Shown: positions 1 to 6,266 of the stretch, in pieces
How positions within the stretch are numbered: position 1 is the first letter of the stretch
Layout of the letters: each line of letters opens with the position of its first letter
DNA from: Omnitrophica bacterium RIFCSPHIGHO2_02_FULL_51_18
GTDB taxonomy: Bacteria; Omnitrophota; Gorgyraeia; 2-02-FULL-51-18
DNA length: 40,971 nucleotides
Assembly: GCA_001804125.1 (NCBI GenBank)
Contig: MHFI01000020.1
Span: forward strand, 1-40,971
Direction of reading: 5' to 3'
Notes under the pieces: generated by a model
Told to the model about the DNA's origin: nothing
Databases searched by the model: none
What the model saw: only the letters and a program-made list of their open reading frames with translations
Translations under genes and position numbers: made by a program

Positions 1-3
1 CAT
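1..3 (-). CDS. Start codon of a gene running off the left edge
   Basis: Only the ATG is inside the window. It is preceded on the minus strand by a strong ribosome-binding site, AAGGAGGG (complement of bases 8-15), three to four bases from the ATG, which is why I call a start here. Product unknown. It would follow the small His/Cys-rich secreted protein and the PII-like gene in the same direction. In families with that kind of neighbourhood the next gene is often an outer-membrane or RND component of a metal efflux pump, but nothing of the protein can be seen here. Confidence 0.5.
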
Positions 4-108
4 ACACCCTCCTTATTTTAATGCTGATGCGTTGAATAACCCTTCGTTTCCAATGATTTTCGCAGGCCGCGCCGCAAATTGAATTGCAAAATTAATTAAA
101 GAAATAAA

Positions 109-130
109 AAAGGCTCGGTGAGAAGCCTTT
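109..130 (-). terminator. Rho-independent terminator of the small secreted protein gene
   Basis: On the minus strand the arms AAAGGCT (124-130) and AGCCTTT (109-115) form a 7-bp stem with an 8-base loop, followed by a T-rich run (complement of 98-108). It sits 13 bases after the stop codon of the gene at 143-559. The stem is short, so it may be a partial terminator with read-through into the gene that starts at base 3. Confidence 0.55.
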
Positions 131-142
131 CTTGAAGGATTC

Positions 143-559
143 TTAGAAAGAAACCGGAGGAGCGTGAGTAAAATGGTTTAAAAGAAAAACTGCGGGCGGC
201 GATGCCCCCGGAGGAAATTCTACTTCATACTCAGGACGCGTATTCGGCCGAGGAATAAATCTCTCAAGAACTACGGTTTTGAAAAATGAATCTTTGGCAA
301 ACGTTATGCCGTTTGTATAGCTTTGAGCATTTTGGATCGCTGCCAGTGATGGGCAGCATAATGTGGCAGCGTCATGCTTTTCTGAATTGGATTGTTCTTG
401 GTTTTGGCTGGATTCACGGCAGTGCTCGGTACTATTCTTCACTGGCGCCGAATGGTTATGTTCCTCGGAAGCAAAAGCACATTCCACCAGGCAGAAATTG
501 CAAACGAATAAGAGAGAAAGGGTTAGCGCCGCTGAAGTAACTTTATGGATGATTTTCAT
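143..559 (-). CDS. Small secreted His/Cys-rich protein, possibly metal-related
   Basis: A 138-residue protein. Residues 1-30 look like a signal peptide (hydrophobic LTLSLLFVCNFCLV followed by ECAFAS), so it is probably periplasmic or membrane-attached. The mature part is polar with scattered His and Cys (EEHNHS, EHCRES, EKHDAATLCC), then a short conserved-looking tail with two more His (NHFTHAPP). I do not recognise a named family. Similar small His/Cys-containing exported proteins precede CusABC/CzcABC-type efflux genes, and a PII-like gene lies upstream, so a role in periplasmic metal handling is an inference. The ribosome-binding site is weak. A terminator hairpin follows. Confidence 0.6.
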   Translation of the reverse strand: MKIIHKVTSAALTLSLLFVCNFCLVECAFASEEHNHSAPVKNSTEHCRESSQNQEQSNSEKHDAATLCCPSLAAIQNAQSYTNGITFAKDSFFKTVVLERFIPRPNTRPEYEVEFPPGASPPAVFLLNHFTHAPPVSF

Positions 560-689
560 AGTCTCAAATTATAGCTCTACTATCATTTATTAGCAAAACA
601 TTCTACTTTCCAACACAACCCCATTTGAGCTTATCCAAATCCTTCTCATCTCGCAACGTGCAAATGCGGGCGAACGGCGACAAAAAAAG

Positions 690-1007
690 CTAAACGGCCG
701 CTTCCCCCTTCTCGCCGGTCCGGATCCGGACTACTTCTTCGATGTTATAAACCGCAACTTTGCCGTCTCCAAGCTGGCCGGTCCCACATATCCGTAAAAT
801 GGTGTTGACCAAGTCGTCTGAGGCTGCATCCGTGCAATAGATTTCAACTTTGGTTTTTGGCAAAAACAAATACGAGTCCGGACGGGTCTGCTCATTGCCA
901 AACCCCTTCACCTCGCTGACCGTCATGCCCGGGACACCCGCCGCGCGAAGCGCCTGCTCAAGATCCGTCAGTTTCTTGCTTTGAATGATGCATTCTATCT
1001 TTTTCAT
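690..1007 (-). CDS. PII-family signalling protein with shortened T-loop
   Basis: A 105-residue PII (GlnB/GlnK) fold: it opens with MKKIECIIQ, carries the VSEVKGFG strand-turn (31-38) and ends with the DGKVAVYNIEEVVRIRTGEKG signature region (81-101). In ordinary GlnB about 18 residues separate GFG from LPK, including the uridylylated Tyr51 in YRGAEY; here only 11 do, and that motif is missing. It therefore cannot be uridylylated or contact GlnB partners in the classical way. PII variants of this kind (the PII-NG group) are known to sit beside heavy-metal efflux genes, which fits the small His/Cys-rich secreted neighbour downstream. Alternative: a divergent GlnK. Its stop is TAG. Confidence 0.85.
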   Translation of the reverse strand: MKKIECIIQSKKLTDLEQALRAAGVPGMTVSEVKGFGNEQTRPDSYLFLPKTKVEIYCTDAASDDLVNTILRICGTGQLGDGKVAVYNIEEVVRIRTGEKGEAAV

Positions 1008-1128
1008 AAGCCATAACCCTTTCTTTGAGCCGTATAAACTTCGACGGCTTTGGGAATGACTATAGAACCTATTTATGACAAAAACATTTCCGGAATGTAA
1101 ATAAAGAAACTGCTTAGGGAGGACTCTG

Positions 1129-1497
1129 TCAGGCGTTGGAAGCTTGTTCGATGGTCTTTTTCAAATCTTCAAGGAGGAATTCGCCTTTTTTAAAAAATGC
1201 GAAATAATCGGCCGGTTTAAAACGGCTTTCAATGTCCTCTTTTGAAAATCCGGAAATCAAGATGATCTGCACCGAAGCATTGATGCTGCGAAGCACCGGC
1301 AGGAATTTATCGCCGTTCGCTATCGGCATATTTACATCCAGAAGCACAATCTGAGGTTTCTCTCTTTTAAAAATATTGATCGCCTCTTCCAGGTTGTTGG
1401 CTGCATGGGCGTCATATTTCTGGGACTTCAGAAAACCCAGCATCATGGAAGTAAAGCCGGACTCATCGTCTACGATTAAAATTTTCTTATTTTCCAT
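1129..1497 (-). CDS. Single-domain response regulator (CheY-like)
   Basis: A 122-residue receiver domain with no output domain. The acidic pair is D10-D11, the phosphorylation site D54 (LLDVNMP), the switch residue S82 (LISG) in place of the usual Thr, and the lysine K103 (FFKKGE). It starts 16 bases after the CDF transporter gene stops, so the two are probably co-transcribed. No histidine kinase lies beside it; its partner may be one of the two kinases near 26.7-32 kb or lie elsewhere. It would act by protein contact rather than DNA binding. Confidence 0.9.
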   Translation of the reverse strand: MENKKILIVDDESGFTSMMLGFLKSQKYDAHAANNLEEAINIFKREKPQIVLLDVNMPIANGDKFLPVLRSINASVQIILISGFSKEDIESRFKPADYFAFFKKGEFLLEDLKKTIEQASNA

Positions 1498-1513
1498 TTT
1501 GTTTTAAGCCCCT

Positions 1514-2434
1514 TTAAGCGCCTTCCTCTAATTCCCGGTGTTCATGAGAAATAGGTTCGATGTGCACCACCACATCAATCACCCCTTGAATCTCTTTGCG
1601 GATATCCCGCTCCACCCGGTTCGCTAAACTATGGGAATCGGCCACCGTCATATCCGAATCTACCAGCACATGAAGATCGATATGAATGTTATCCCTGCTG
1701 CCGCGAGTGCGTATCTCATGGCAAGCCCTGACCCCCGCGACCGTGCGGACTATTTTCTCGATGTTGTCCGTATCTAAAACCGCACGGTCACACAATACAT
1801 CCGAGGTCCGCTTCATGATCCGGACAGCCGTCAGAATAATAAAGCCCGCGATCCCGCCCGAAAAAACCGAATCTACATAAGGCACTTTATAATAAATTCC
1901 GAAAAGCGCCGCAAAAACCGAAATCGTGACAAAGATGTCCGTCAGCGTATGCTGTGAATCGCTAAGCAAAAACTCGCTTTGAAGAAGCCTCGCCTTCTTC
2001 CGCTCATAAAACACCACAAACAAATTCACAAGAAGCGTAAAGCCCATGAGCCCGAAACTTAAGCCGTTGACTTCGGGAGTCCGCGGCCGGATAAAACCCT
2101 GCAAGGCTTCCCTTAAGATGCCCCCCGCTACCGCAATCAGAAAAACGGCAATTAAAAGAGCCCCAAATGTTTCATATTTACGGTGTCCGTAGGGATGGCT
2201 GTCGTCTGCCGGACGCCCCGAAAAATAAATGGCAATAAGGCCCACAATATTCGAAGCGCCATCCGCAAGCGAATGAACCCCATCCGCTGTTATCACCATG
2301 CAATGGGTCCAAAGCCCCAGCGTGATCTTGAGCAGTGATACGAGCCAATTTAAAAAAAGCGTGAGCCAAAGAACGAAAGCGATCCGTTTTGTTCTTGCAG
2401 TCAAGCTTAAGGCCGGCTTCGGAGAAGCGTTCAT
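1514..2434 (-). CDS. Cation diffusion facilitator (CDF) metal efflux transporter
   Basis: 306 residues with about six membrane segments and a C-terminal cytoplasmic domain. TM2 carries D51 and H54-xxx-D58 (ADGVHSLADGAS) and TM5 carries H162-xxx-D166 (QHTLTDIFVT): an HxxxD metal site in both helices, the arrangement typical of zinc-transporting CDF proteins. The loop HPYGHRKYETFG (80-91) is the CDF signature after TM2. The C-terminal domain has the HEIRTRGSRDNIHIDLHV core that dimerises and senses metal in FieF-like proteins. It exports Zn2+ or a similar divalent cation in exchange for protons. It is followed by a response-regulator gene and preceded by an excisionase-type HTH gene. Confidence 0.93.
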   Translation of the reverse strand: MNASPKPALSLTARTKRIAFVLWLTLFLNWLVSLLKITLGLWTHCMVITADGVHSLADGASNIVGLIAIYFSGRPADDSHPYGHRKYETFGALLIAVFLIAVAGGILREALQGFIRPRTPEVNGLSFGLMGFTLLVNLFVVFYERKKARLLQSEFLLSDSQHTLTDIFVTISVFAALFGIYYKVPYVDSVFSGGIAGFIILTAVRIMKRTSDVLCDRAVLDTDNIEKIVRTVAGVRACHEIRTRGSRDNIHIDLHVLVDSDMTVADSHSLANRVERDIRKEIQGVIDVVVHIEPISHEHRELEEGA

Positions 2435-2477
2435 AAGAAGCCTTTAGGCTGGGAAGAGCTTATCGAGACTCCGGGTA

Positions 2478-2711
2478 TTAGCTCTTTTTATCCTTGTCAA
2501 TTTCCCTCAATAAATAGTCGTCGAGCACTTCCTTCTTGGTACGCCACTGGCCGCCCACCTTGAAACCCGGCAGTTTCTTCTCTTTCAGCAGGCGGTAAAC
2601 AGTCATCGAATGCACCCCTAAATACTTTGCCACTTCCTTCAGGGTCATGATCTGCGTTCGCTGCGGCCTCTTTTCGTAAGATTGGTTCCACTCTTTTTCT
2701 TGTCTTTTCAT
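2478..2711 (-). CDS. Excisionase-type (HTH_17/MerR-like) DNA-binding protein
   Basis: A 77-residue protein. Residues 22-70 match the excisionase-family DNA-binding domain: MTLKEVAKYLGVHSMTVYRL (helix-turn-helix), then KLPGFKVGGQWRT (wing) and a short helix. The basic first 20 residues are outside the domain. The start is supported by AAGGAAAG about 8 bases upstream; the internal Met22 is the alternative. Such proteins can be phage excisionases or stand-alone regulators; no integrase is visible here, so a regulator is more likely. Two direct repeats 10 bp apart lie just ahead of the gene and could be its own site. The CDF transporter lies 43 bp downstream. Confidence 0.85.
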   Translation of the reverse strand: MKRQEKEWNQSYEKRPQRTQIMTLKEVAKYLGVHSMTVYRLLKEKKLPGFKVGGQWRTKKEVLDDYLLREIDKDKKS

Positions 2712-2724
2712 GTTTTTACTTTCC

Positions 2725-2745
2725 TTGACTAAGATTGACTAATAG
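2725..2745 (-). promoter_or_regulatory. Helically phased direct repeats before the HTH gene
   Basis: On the plus strand TTGACTAA occurs at 2725-2732 and again at 2735-2742, exactly 10 bp apart (one helical turn), 14-31 bp ahead of the HTH start codon. The second repeat extends to the 13-mer GATTGACTAATAG (2733-2745), which recurs between the -35 and -10 of the sensor-kinase promoter at 32019-32031. This is an inferred binding site, perhaps for the HTH protein itself. Confidence 0.4.
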
Positions 2746-2819
2746 GTTTCTTTTTAACTCTAATAATCTAACACATTCTTTAATAAGATTTCAACTATTT
2801 TTATCAAAAATAACAAGGC

Positions 2820-3239
2820 CTAATTTTGCTCGATCGCCACGCCTAATTTTTGGATGCCGGCTTGCTTGGAGGCATCCAAAACCTTCACGAGCGTGTCTAC
2901 GGAAGCTAATTTGTCTGCGCGCACCAGCACGCCTGCACTTTTGGCAAGTTTGGCGCGTAACTGGAGCTCTTTCTTTAAGGCGGTGGACAACACACGCGTC
3001 TTGCCGATATAGATTTCATTGCCCTGAGTCACCGAAACCACGAGCGGCCCTTCAGCACCCGCTCCTTCGGACGCCTTCCCCTCGGGAAGCTTGACTTCAA
3101 TCTTGGATTCCTTGTGCGGATTGAAGGTGTAAAGAAGGCTGAAACTGATGAAAAAGAAAATAAAAAGGTTCATCACGATGTCCGTCATCGCGAAGGACTC
3201 GAGCGACAGAAATGATTTGGACGACGGCTTAATTTTCAC
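2820..3239 (-). CDS. exbD: ExbD/TolR-type proton-channel subunit
   Basis: A 139-residue protein with one membrane helix (about 18-40). D20 in MTDIVMNLFIFFF is placed like the proton-conducting Asp of ExbD/TolR. The periplasmic domain ends with VRADKLASVDTLVKVLD and KQAGIQKLGVAI, the conserved C-terminal pattern. With ExbB just upstream it forms an inner-membrane motor driven by the proton-motive force; no TonB or TolA is in the window, so the client is unknown. The start is GTG at 3239; the ribosome-binding site GGAAGGG and the first base of the start codon lie inside the 3' arm of a perfect hairpin. Met18 would be too late because it removes the cytoplasmic N-terminus. Confidence 0.9.
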   Translation of the reverse strand: MKIKPSSKSFLSLESFAMTDIVMNLFIFFFISFSLLYTFNPHKESKIEVKLPEGKASEGAGAEGPLVVSVTQGNEIYIGKTRVLSTALKKELQLRAKLAKSAGVLVRADKLASVDTLVKVLDASKQAGIQKLGVAIEQN

Positions 3240-3287
3240 CCAGCCCTTCCTATCCTCGCTCTAAAATCATATTTTGGAAGGGCTGGG
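3239..3287 (-). promoter_or_regulatory. Hairpin between exbB and exbD masking the exbD ribosome-binding site
   Basis: In the minus-strand mRNA CCCAGCCCTTCC (3276-3287) begins one base after the exbB stop codon and pairs perfectly with GGAAGGGCTGGG (3239-3250) across a 25-base loop. The second arm contains the exbD ribosome-binding site, and its last G is the first base of the GTG start. The loop also holds a possible six-codon mini-ORF starting at 3270. Ribosomes finishing exbB would cover the first arm and free the exbD site, coupling the two subunits. The function is inferred from position. Confidence 0.6.
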
Positions 3288-3288
3288 T

Positions 3289-3906
3289 TCACCGCCGGCC
3301 CCGCGATTTACGGAGCAGACTTACGAGTTCATCGCCGTAATGGTTGATGTCCTGGCTGATTGCGTGCACCTTGCCCAGAAAAAAATGGTAGATCACAAAA
3401 TAAGGAATGGCGACGATCAGCCCGGCAGCGGTTGTCAGCATCGCCTGATAAATTCCCGCCGCAAGCGCGCTGACCGTCACGGAGGTAGAAAGCCTCTCCC
3501 AGGCCATAAAGGCCTGAATAAGCCCCAGGATAGTCCCCAAAAAACCCAGGAGCGGCTCCACGCCTATCACCACCACCAGAAAATTGAGATTTCTCTCCAC
3601 CTGCTGGATCTGGCGGCCGCCTTCGCGTTCCATCACGCGTTCGATTTCGGAGGCTTCCTCATCGGAATTTTCAAGGCCCACCCTGAATACTTCAGCCAGC
3701 GGATGACTGACCTTGGCGCAAATACCCGCCGCTCCTTCCGGATTGCCTTGTTTCACAAGCGAGAATATTTTTTTGGCAAATGAATCCACATCCAACCGTA
3801 TGGACCAAAGAAACCAAAATCTTTCGAGCACGAGCGCAAGCGCAACGATGGAACCCAAAATAATCGGCACCATGACCCAACCGCCCTTAAAAATAAGATT
3901 CTCCAT
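3289..3906 (-). CDS. exbB: ExbB/TolQ/MotA-type proton-channel subunit
   Basis: 205 residues, usual for ExbB. TM1 is near 8-30 (GGWVMVPIILGSIVALALVL), followed by a cytoplasmic helical domain. The conserved TM2 segment is GVEPLLGFLGTILGLIQAF (about 115-133) and TM3 is AAGIYQAMLTTAAGLIVAIPYF (about 149-170), with the Thr residues of the family proton path. It forms the pentameric ring around ExbD. The start is supported by AGGAG a few bases upstream. It begins 8 bases after pcnB ends, so pcnB, exbB and exbD look like one transcript. Confidence 0.92.
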   Translation of the reverse strand: MENLIFKGGWVMVPIILGSIVALALVLERFWFLWSIRLDVDSFAKKIFSLVKQGNPEGAAGICAKVSHPLAEVFRVGLENSDEEASEIERVMEREGGRQIQQVERNLNFLVVVIGVEPLLGFLGTILGLIQAFMAWERLSTSVTVSALAAGIYQAMLTTAAGLIVAIPYFVIYHFFLGKVHAISQDINHYGDELVSLLRKSRGRR

Positions 3907-3914
3907 AAACTCTC

Positions 3915-5219
3915 CTATTTAAAACCCTTTTTCTTGACCCATGCCAAGGCCTCTTCCTTTGACGACAACTCATCTTCCAGCTGCGCTTCCTCAACAGCCC
4001 TTAAGATCCTGCCGATAAGCGGGCCCTCCGGATACCCAAGGGCCAAAATATCCCGCCCGCTTAAAAGCGGTTTCGGCTTAATCTGTTCTTGGGTCAGGGT
4101 TTTGACCTTGCGCTTCAAAAAATGCCAATTACTCAAATCCCCGTGGCTCGCCAAGCAATCGATCCGGTGTTGCGCAAGTTCAGTCTCAAAAGTCACCCTC
4201 TGAAGGAATTTTTTTAGAGTGCTTTCCCTCATTTGCTTCACATCCTTAAAACGCATGTGCCCTTCGACGCAGGCGACAATCTGGTCCTTGGTATCGTTCG
4301 GGAAACGTAAACGCTCCAAAATCCTCTCGGCGATTCGCGCTCCGACACGGTCGTGGCCGTTGAAACGAATTCTATCCGAACGTCTATACGTATCCGGCTT
4401 TCCGATATCGTGCAAAAGGCATGCAAACACAAGCACGAGCGCCGGGCTTTTAAGCTGTTCCAAGAGAAGCCTCGTATGGACAAACACATCGCCTTCGGGA
4501 TGAAAGGCCTTCGGTTGCGCCACGCCTTTCATTTTTTCGACTTCAGGCAACACCTCCTTCAAAAGCCCGCTCCTATCGAGAAGTGTAAGCGCCGTCCCCG
4601 GATGAGGGCCCGTAAACATCTTGATAAGCTCATCCCGGATTCTCTCATGACTCACCTCGTGAATTTTTTTATTAAGTTTTTTGACCGCACGGAAAGTTTT
4701 GGGCTCAATTTTGAACCCCAAAACGCTTGCAAACCGGACTGCACGGAGCATGCGTAATTTATCTTCATTAAACCGTTTGGACGGGTCTCCAATGGCCCTC
4801 AAGACCTTTTTCTTGAGATCCTTCTGCCCGTCCACCCAATCGAGCACCCTTTTTTCGACCGGATCATAGAAAAGGCCGTTCACCGTAAAATCGCGCCGGA
4901 GCGCGTCTTCCCGGGCGTCCGTAAAACGAACACCGGCCGGGTGGCGGCCGTCCTTGTAACCTTTATCGGCGCGAAACGCCGCCACTTCAAAATTCTCACC
5001 GTCGACAACGACGATCATCACGCCAAACTTGGCGCCTACGGGAATAGTCCTTGGAAAAATTTTGGCGATCCGGGCCGGACGCGCATCGGTCGCTACGTCG
5101 AAATCCTTCGGGTTCTTCTTTAAAAGAAGATCACGCACGCAGCCGCCCACAAAGTAGGCCTGGAAGCCATGGGAGCGAAGGGTGTGAATAATCTGAAGAG
5201 CTGATTGTTTCTTAGACAT
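3915..5219 (-). CDS. CCA-adding enzyme / poly(A) polymerase family nucleotidyltransferase with HD domain
   Basis: 434 residues. The N-terminal nucleotidyltransferase head has VGGCVRD (24-30) and the catalytic carboxylates D39 and D41 (KDFDVATD). Next comes the RRDFTVNGLFYDP motif and the RFNEDKLRMLRAVRFA flexible-loop region typical of class II CCA-adding enzymes and PcnB. A metal-dependent HD domain follows (LLHDIGKP, about 269-276; HDRVGA; EGHMRF). The two tRNA genes in this window lack an encoded CCA, so a CCA-adding enzyme is needed; the HD domain favours tRNA repair activity, but a poly(A) polymerase role cannot be excluded by eye. No clear ribosome-binding site precedes the ATG. Confidence 0.9.
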   Translation of the reverse strand: MSKKQSALQIIHTLRSHGFQAYFVGGCVRDLLLKKNPKDFDVATDARPARIAKIFPRTIPVGAKFGVMIVVVDGENFEVAAFRADKGYKDGRHPAGVRFTDAREDALRRDFTVNGLFYDPVEKRVLDWVDGQKDLKKKVLRAIGDPSKRFNEDKLRMLRAVRFASVLGFKIEPKTFRAVKKLNKKIHEVSHERIRDELIKMFTGPHPGTALTLLDRSGLLKEVLPEVEKMKGVAQPKAFHPEGDVFVHTRLLLEQLKSPALVLVFACLLHDIGKPDTYRRSDRIRFNGHDRVGARIAERILERLRFPNDTKDQIVACVEGHMRFKDVKQMRESTLKKFLQRVTFETELAQHRIDCLASHGDLSNWHFLKRKVKTLTQEQIKPKPLLSGRDILALGYPEGPLIGRILRAVEEAQLEDELSSKEEALAWVKKKGFK

Positions 5220-5249
5220 GGGGATATAAATAATAGGGAGTCATTAAGA

Positions 5250-5414
5250 GATCCCTCGTCGCCGCTGGGCCGCGACCTCTTGTCGCGGCACGCCTCTCGG
5301 CGCACAATGTCCGCGCCGTAGAGGCCAGGCCGCGGCTCCTCGGGATAAGTTCGCACGGCGGATTTGGCGCTCCCCGCCAAAAAACTTGGCGAGTCGCGCA
5401 AATCCGGTGCTCAC
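5250..5414 (-). repeat. Palindromic repeat family B, copy 1, abutting the peroxiredoxin stop codon
   Basis: A stack of hairpins. 5353-5410 is a 58-base fold with outer arms around GCGCAAATCCGGTGC and an inner CGCCAA/TTGGCG stem. 5269-5289 holds a perfect 8-bp stem (GCCGCGAC/GTCGCGGC), and a further hairpin lies between. Read on the minus strand the element starts with GTGAGCACCGGA immediately after the TAA of the peroxiredoxin gene. The second copy (11335-11439) has the same 58-base fold and the same position relative to a stop codon, but lacks about 65 bp of the middle. It probably acts as a 3' end or terminator structure. Confidence 0.8.
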
Positions 5415-5957
5415 TTAATTAAGGGTTTTCTGCCCCGGCTTCCACTCGCAGCCTGTGAGCTTGCCTGATTGAAACGCCTGGAGTGTTCTTAAAGTTTCCT
5501 CGACGCTTCGGCCCACCGGCAAATCATTCACGACGGCTGAACGCAAGATGCCACCCGCATCAATAATAAAAGTACCACGGAGCGCGATCCCCTTGTCCTG
5601 AAGAAGCACATTGTAACTGCGGGAAATGCTGTGGTTGGTATCCCCGAGCATGGGAAACTGGATCTTGCCAAGCTCCTTTTCGGCCCAGGCTTTATGAGAA
5701 TAGACACTGTCCGTGCTGGCCGCCAATACCTCGGCGCCCAGCTTTTTAAACCCTTCGTAATTTTGATTGAAACTTTTGATCTCCGTCGGGCAAACGAACG
5801 TAAAGTCGAGCGGATAGAAGAAAAGCACCACCCACTTGCCCTTGTAATCGGAAAGCTTCACATCCTTAAAACTTCCGTCCGGTAAAAGCGCCTGAGCGGC
5901 AAAATCCGGGGCCTTCTGGCCGACCTGTATGTTGTTTTCAGTGCACGTTGATGTCAT
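5415..5957 (-). CDS. Typical 2-Cys peroxiredoxin (AhpC/TSA family)
   Basis: A 180-residue thioredoxin-fold peroxidase that reduces H2O2 and organic peroxides in the cytoplasm. The peroxidatic Cys is C56 in YPLDFTFVCPTE and the resolving Cys is C170 in GCEWKPG, so it is a dimeric typical 2-Cys enzyme. I start it at the ATG at 5957 (MTSTC), because GGGGAGG lies 8 bases upstream; a longer in-frame reading (to 5993) would run past this site and into the -10 box. It has its own promoter with a dyad over the -35, and no AhpF or thioredoxin reductase is next to it. A family B repeat begins directly at its stop codon. Confidence 0.95.
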   Translation of the reverse strand: MTSTCTENNIQVGQKAPDFAAQALLPDGSFKDVKLSDYKGKWVVLFFYPLDFTFVCPTEIKSFNQNYEGFKKLGAEVLAASTDSVYSHKAWAEKELGKIQFPMLGDTNHSISRSYNVLLQDKGIALRGTFIIDAGGILRSAVVNDLPVGRSVEETLRTLQAFQSGKLTGCEWKPGQKTLN

Positions 5958-5991
5958 ATTTAAACCTCCCCTTTCTCTAAAGTAAAGCGGC

Positions 5992-6020
5992 ATTATACCT
6001 CAGAGACAGCCACCTGTCTA
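5992..6020 (-). promoter_or_regulatory. Peroxiredoxin promoter with overlapping dyad
   Basis: On the minus strand TAGACA (6015-6020) and TATAAT (5992-5997) are separated by 17 bp, one mismatch from the sigma70 consensus at -35 and perfect at -10. The expected start site is about 28 bases ahead of the ATG. The dyad AGACAG-N4-CTGTCT (6004-6019) covers most of the -35 and the upstream spacer, where a repressor or a redox regulator could bind. The regulator is not identifiable from the sequence. Confidence 0.65.
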
Positions 6021-6039
6021 TGTGCCGATTTGGACTTCC

Positions 6040-6223
6040 GCACCCATCCTATTTATTAGCAGGCCGCATGCCTTTTCCGTAAATGACGGGATCCCTCGGC
6101 CACTCGGAAATAACTCGGCGCCGTTTAGCCAAACGGCGCCTCGGACAATTTCCGATTGGCCGCTTCCCTTGTCATTTACGTCAAAGGCATAAGCGCGGCA
6201 ATGCTAATAAATAGGATGGGTGC
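6040..6223. repeat. Long palindrome, repeat family A, copy 1
   Basis: A 184-bp imperfect palindrome between the PfkB gene and the peroxiredoxin promoter. The outermost 22 bp on each side (6040-6061 and 6202-6223) are perfect inverted repeats. Inner matched segments include CGTAAATGAC/GTCATTTACG and a 10-bp stem, 6117-6126 with 6131-6140, around the loop AGCC. Copy 2 (19489-19626) has the same core and orientation, with several pairs changed on both arms. There is no coding capacity and no transposase nearby. This and the promoter fill the roughly 300 bases between the two genes. Confidence 0.85.
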
Positions 6224-6266
6224 TCCAGTCGCACAAGGGTATCTAGTAGAAAACTCAAACAACCGG

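Noticed and set aside
2478-2711. Prophage or integrative element suggested by the excisionase-type protein
   Set aside because: No integrase, attachment repeats or phage genes nearby; the domain is also common in ordinary regulators.
2735-3094. Plus-strand open frame of 119 codons opposite exbD
   Set aside because: Antisense shadow of a clear gene; composition is typical of a shadow frame.
5120-5401. Minus-strand open frame of 93 codons
   Set aside because: It lies in the family B repeat and the start of pcnB in another frame; no ribosome-binding site or family pattern.
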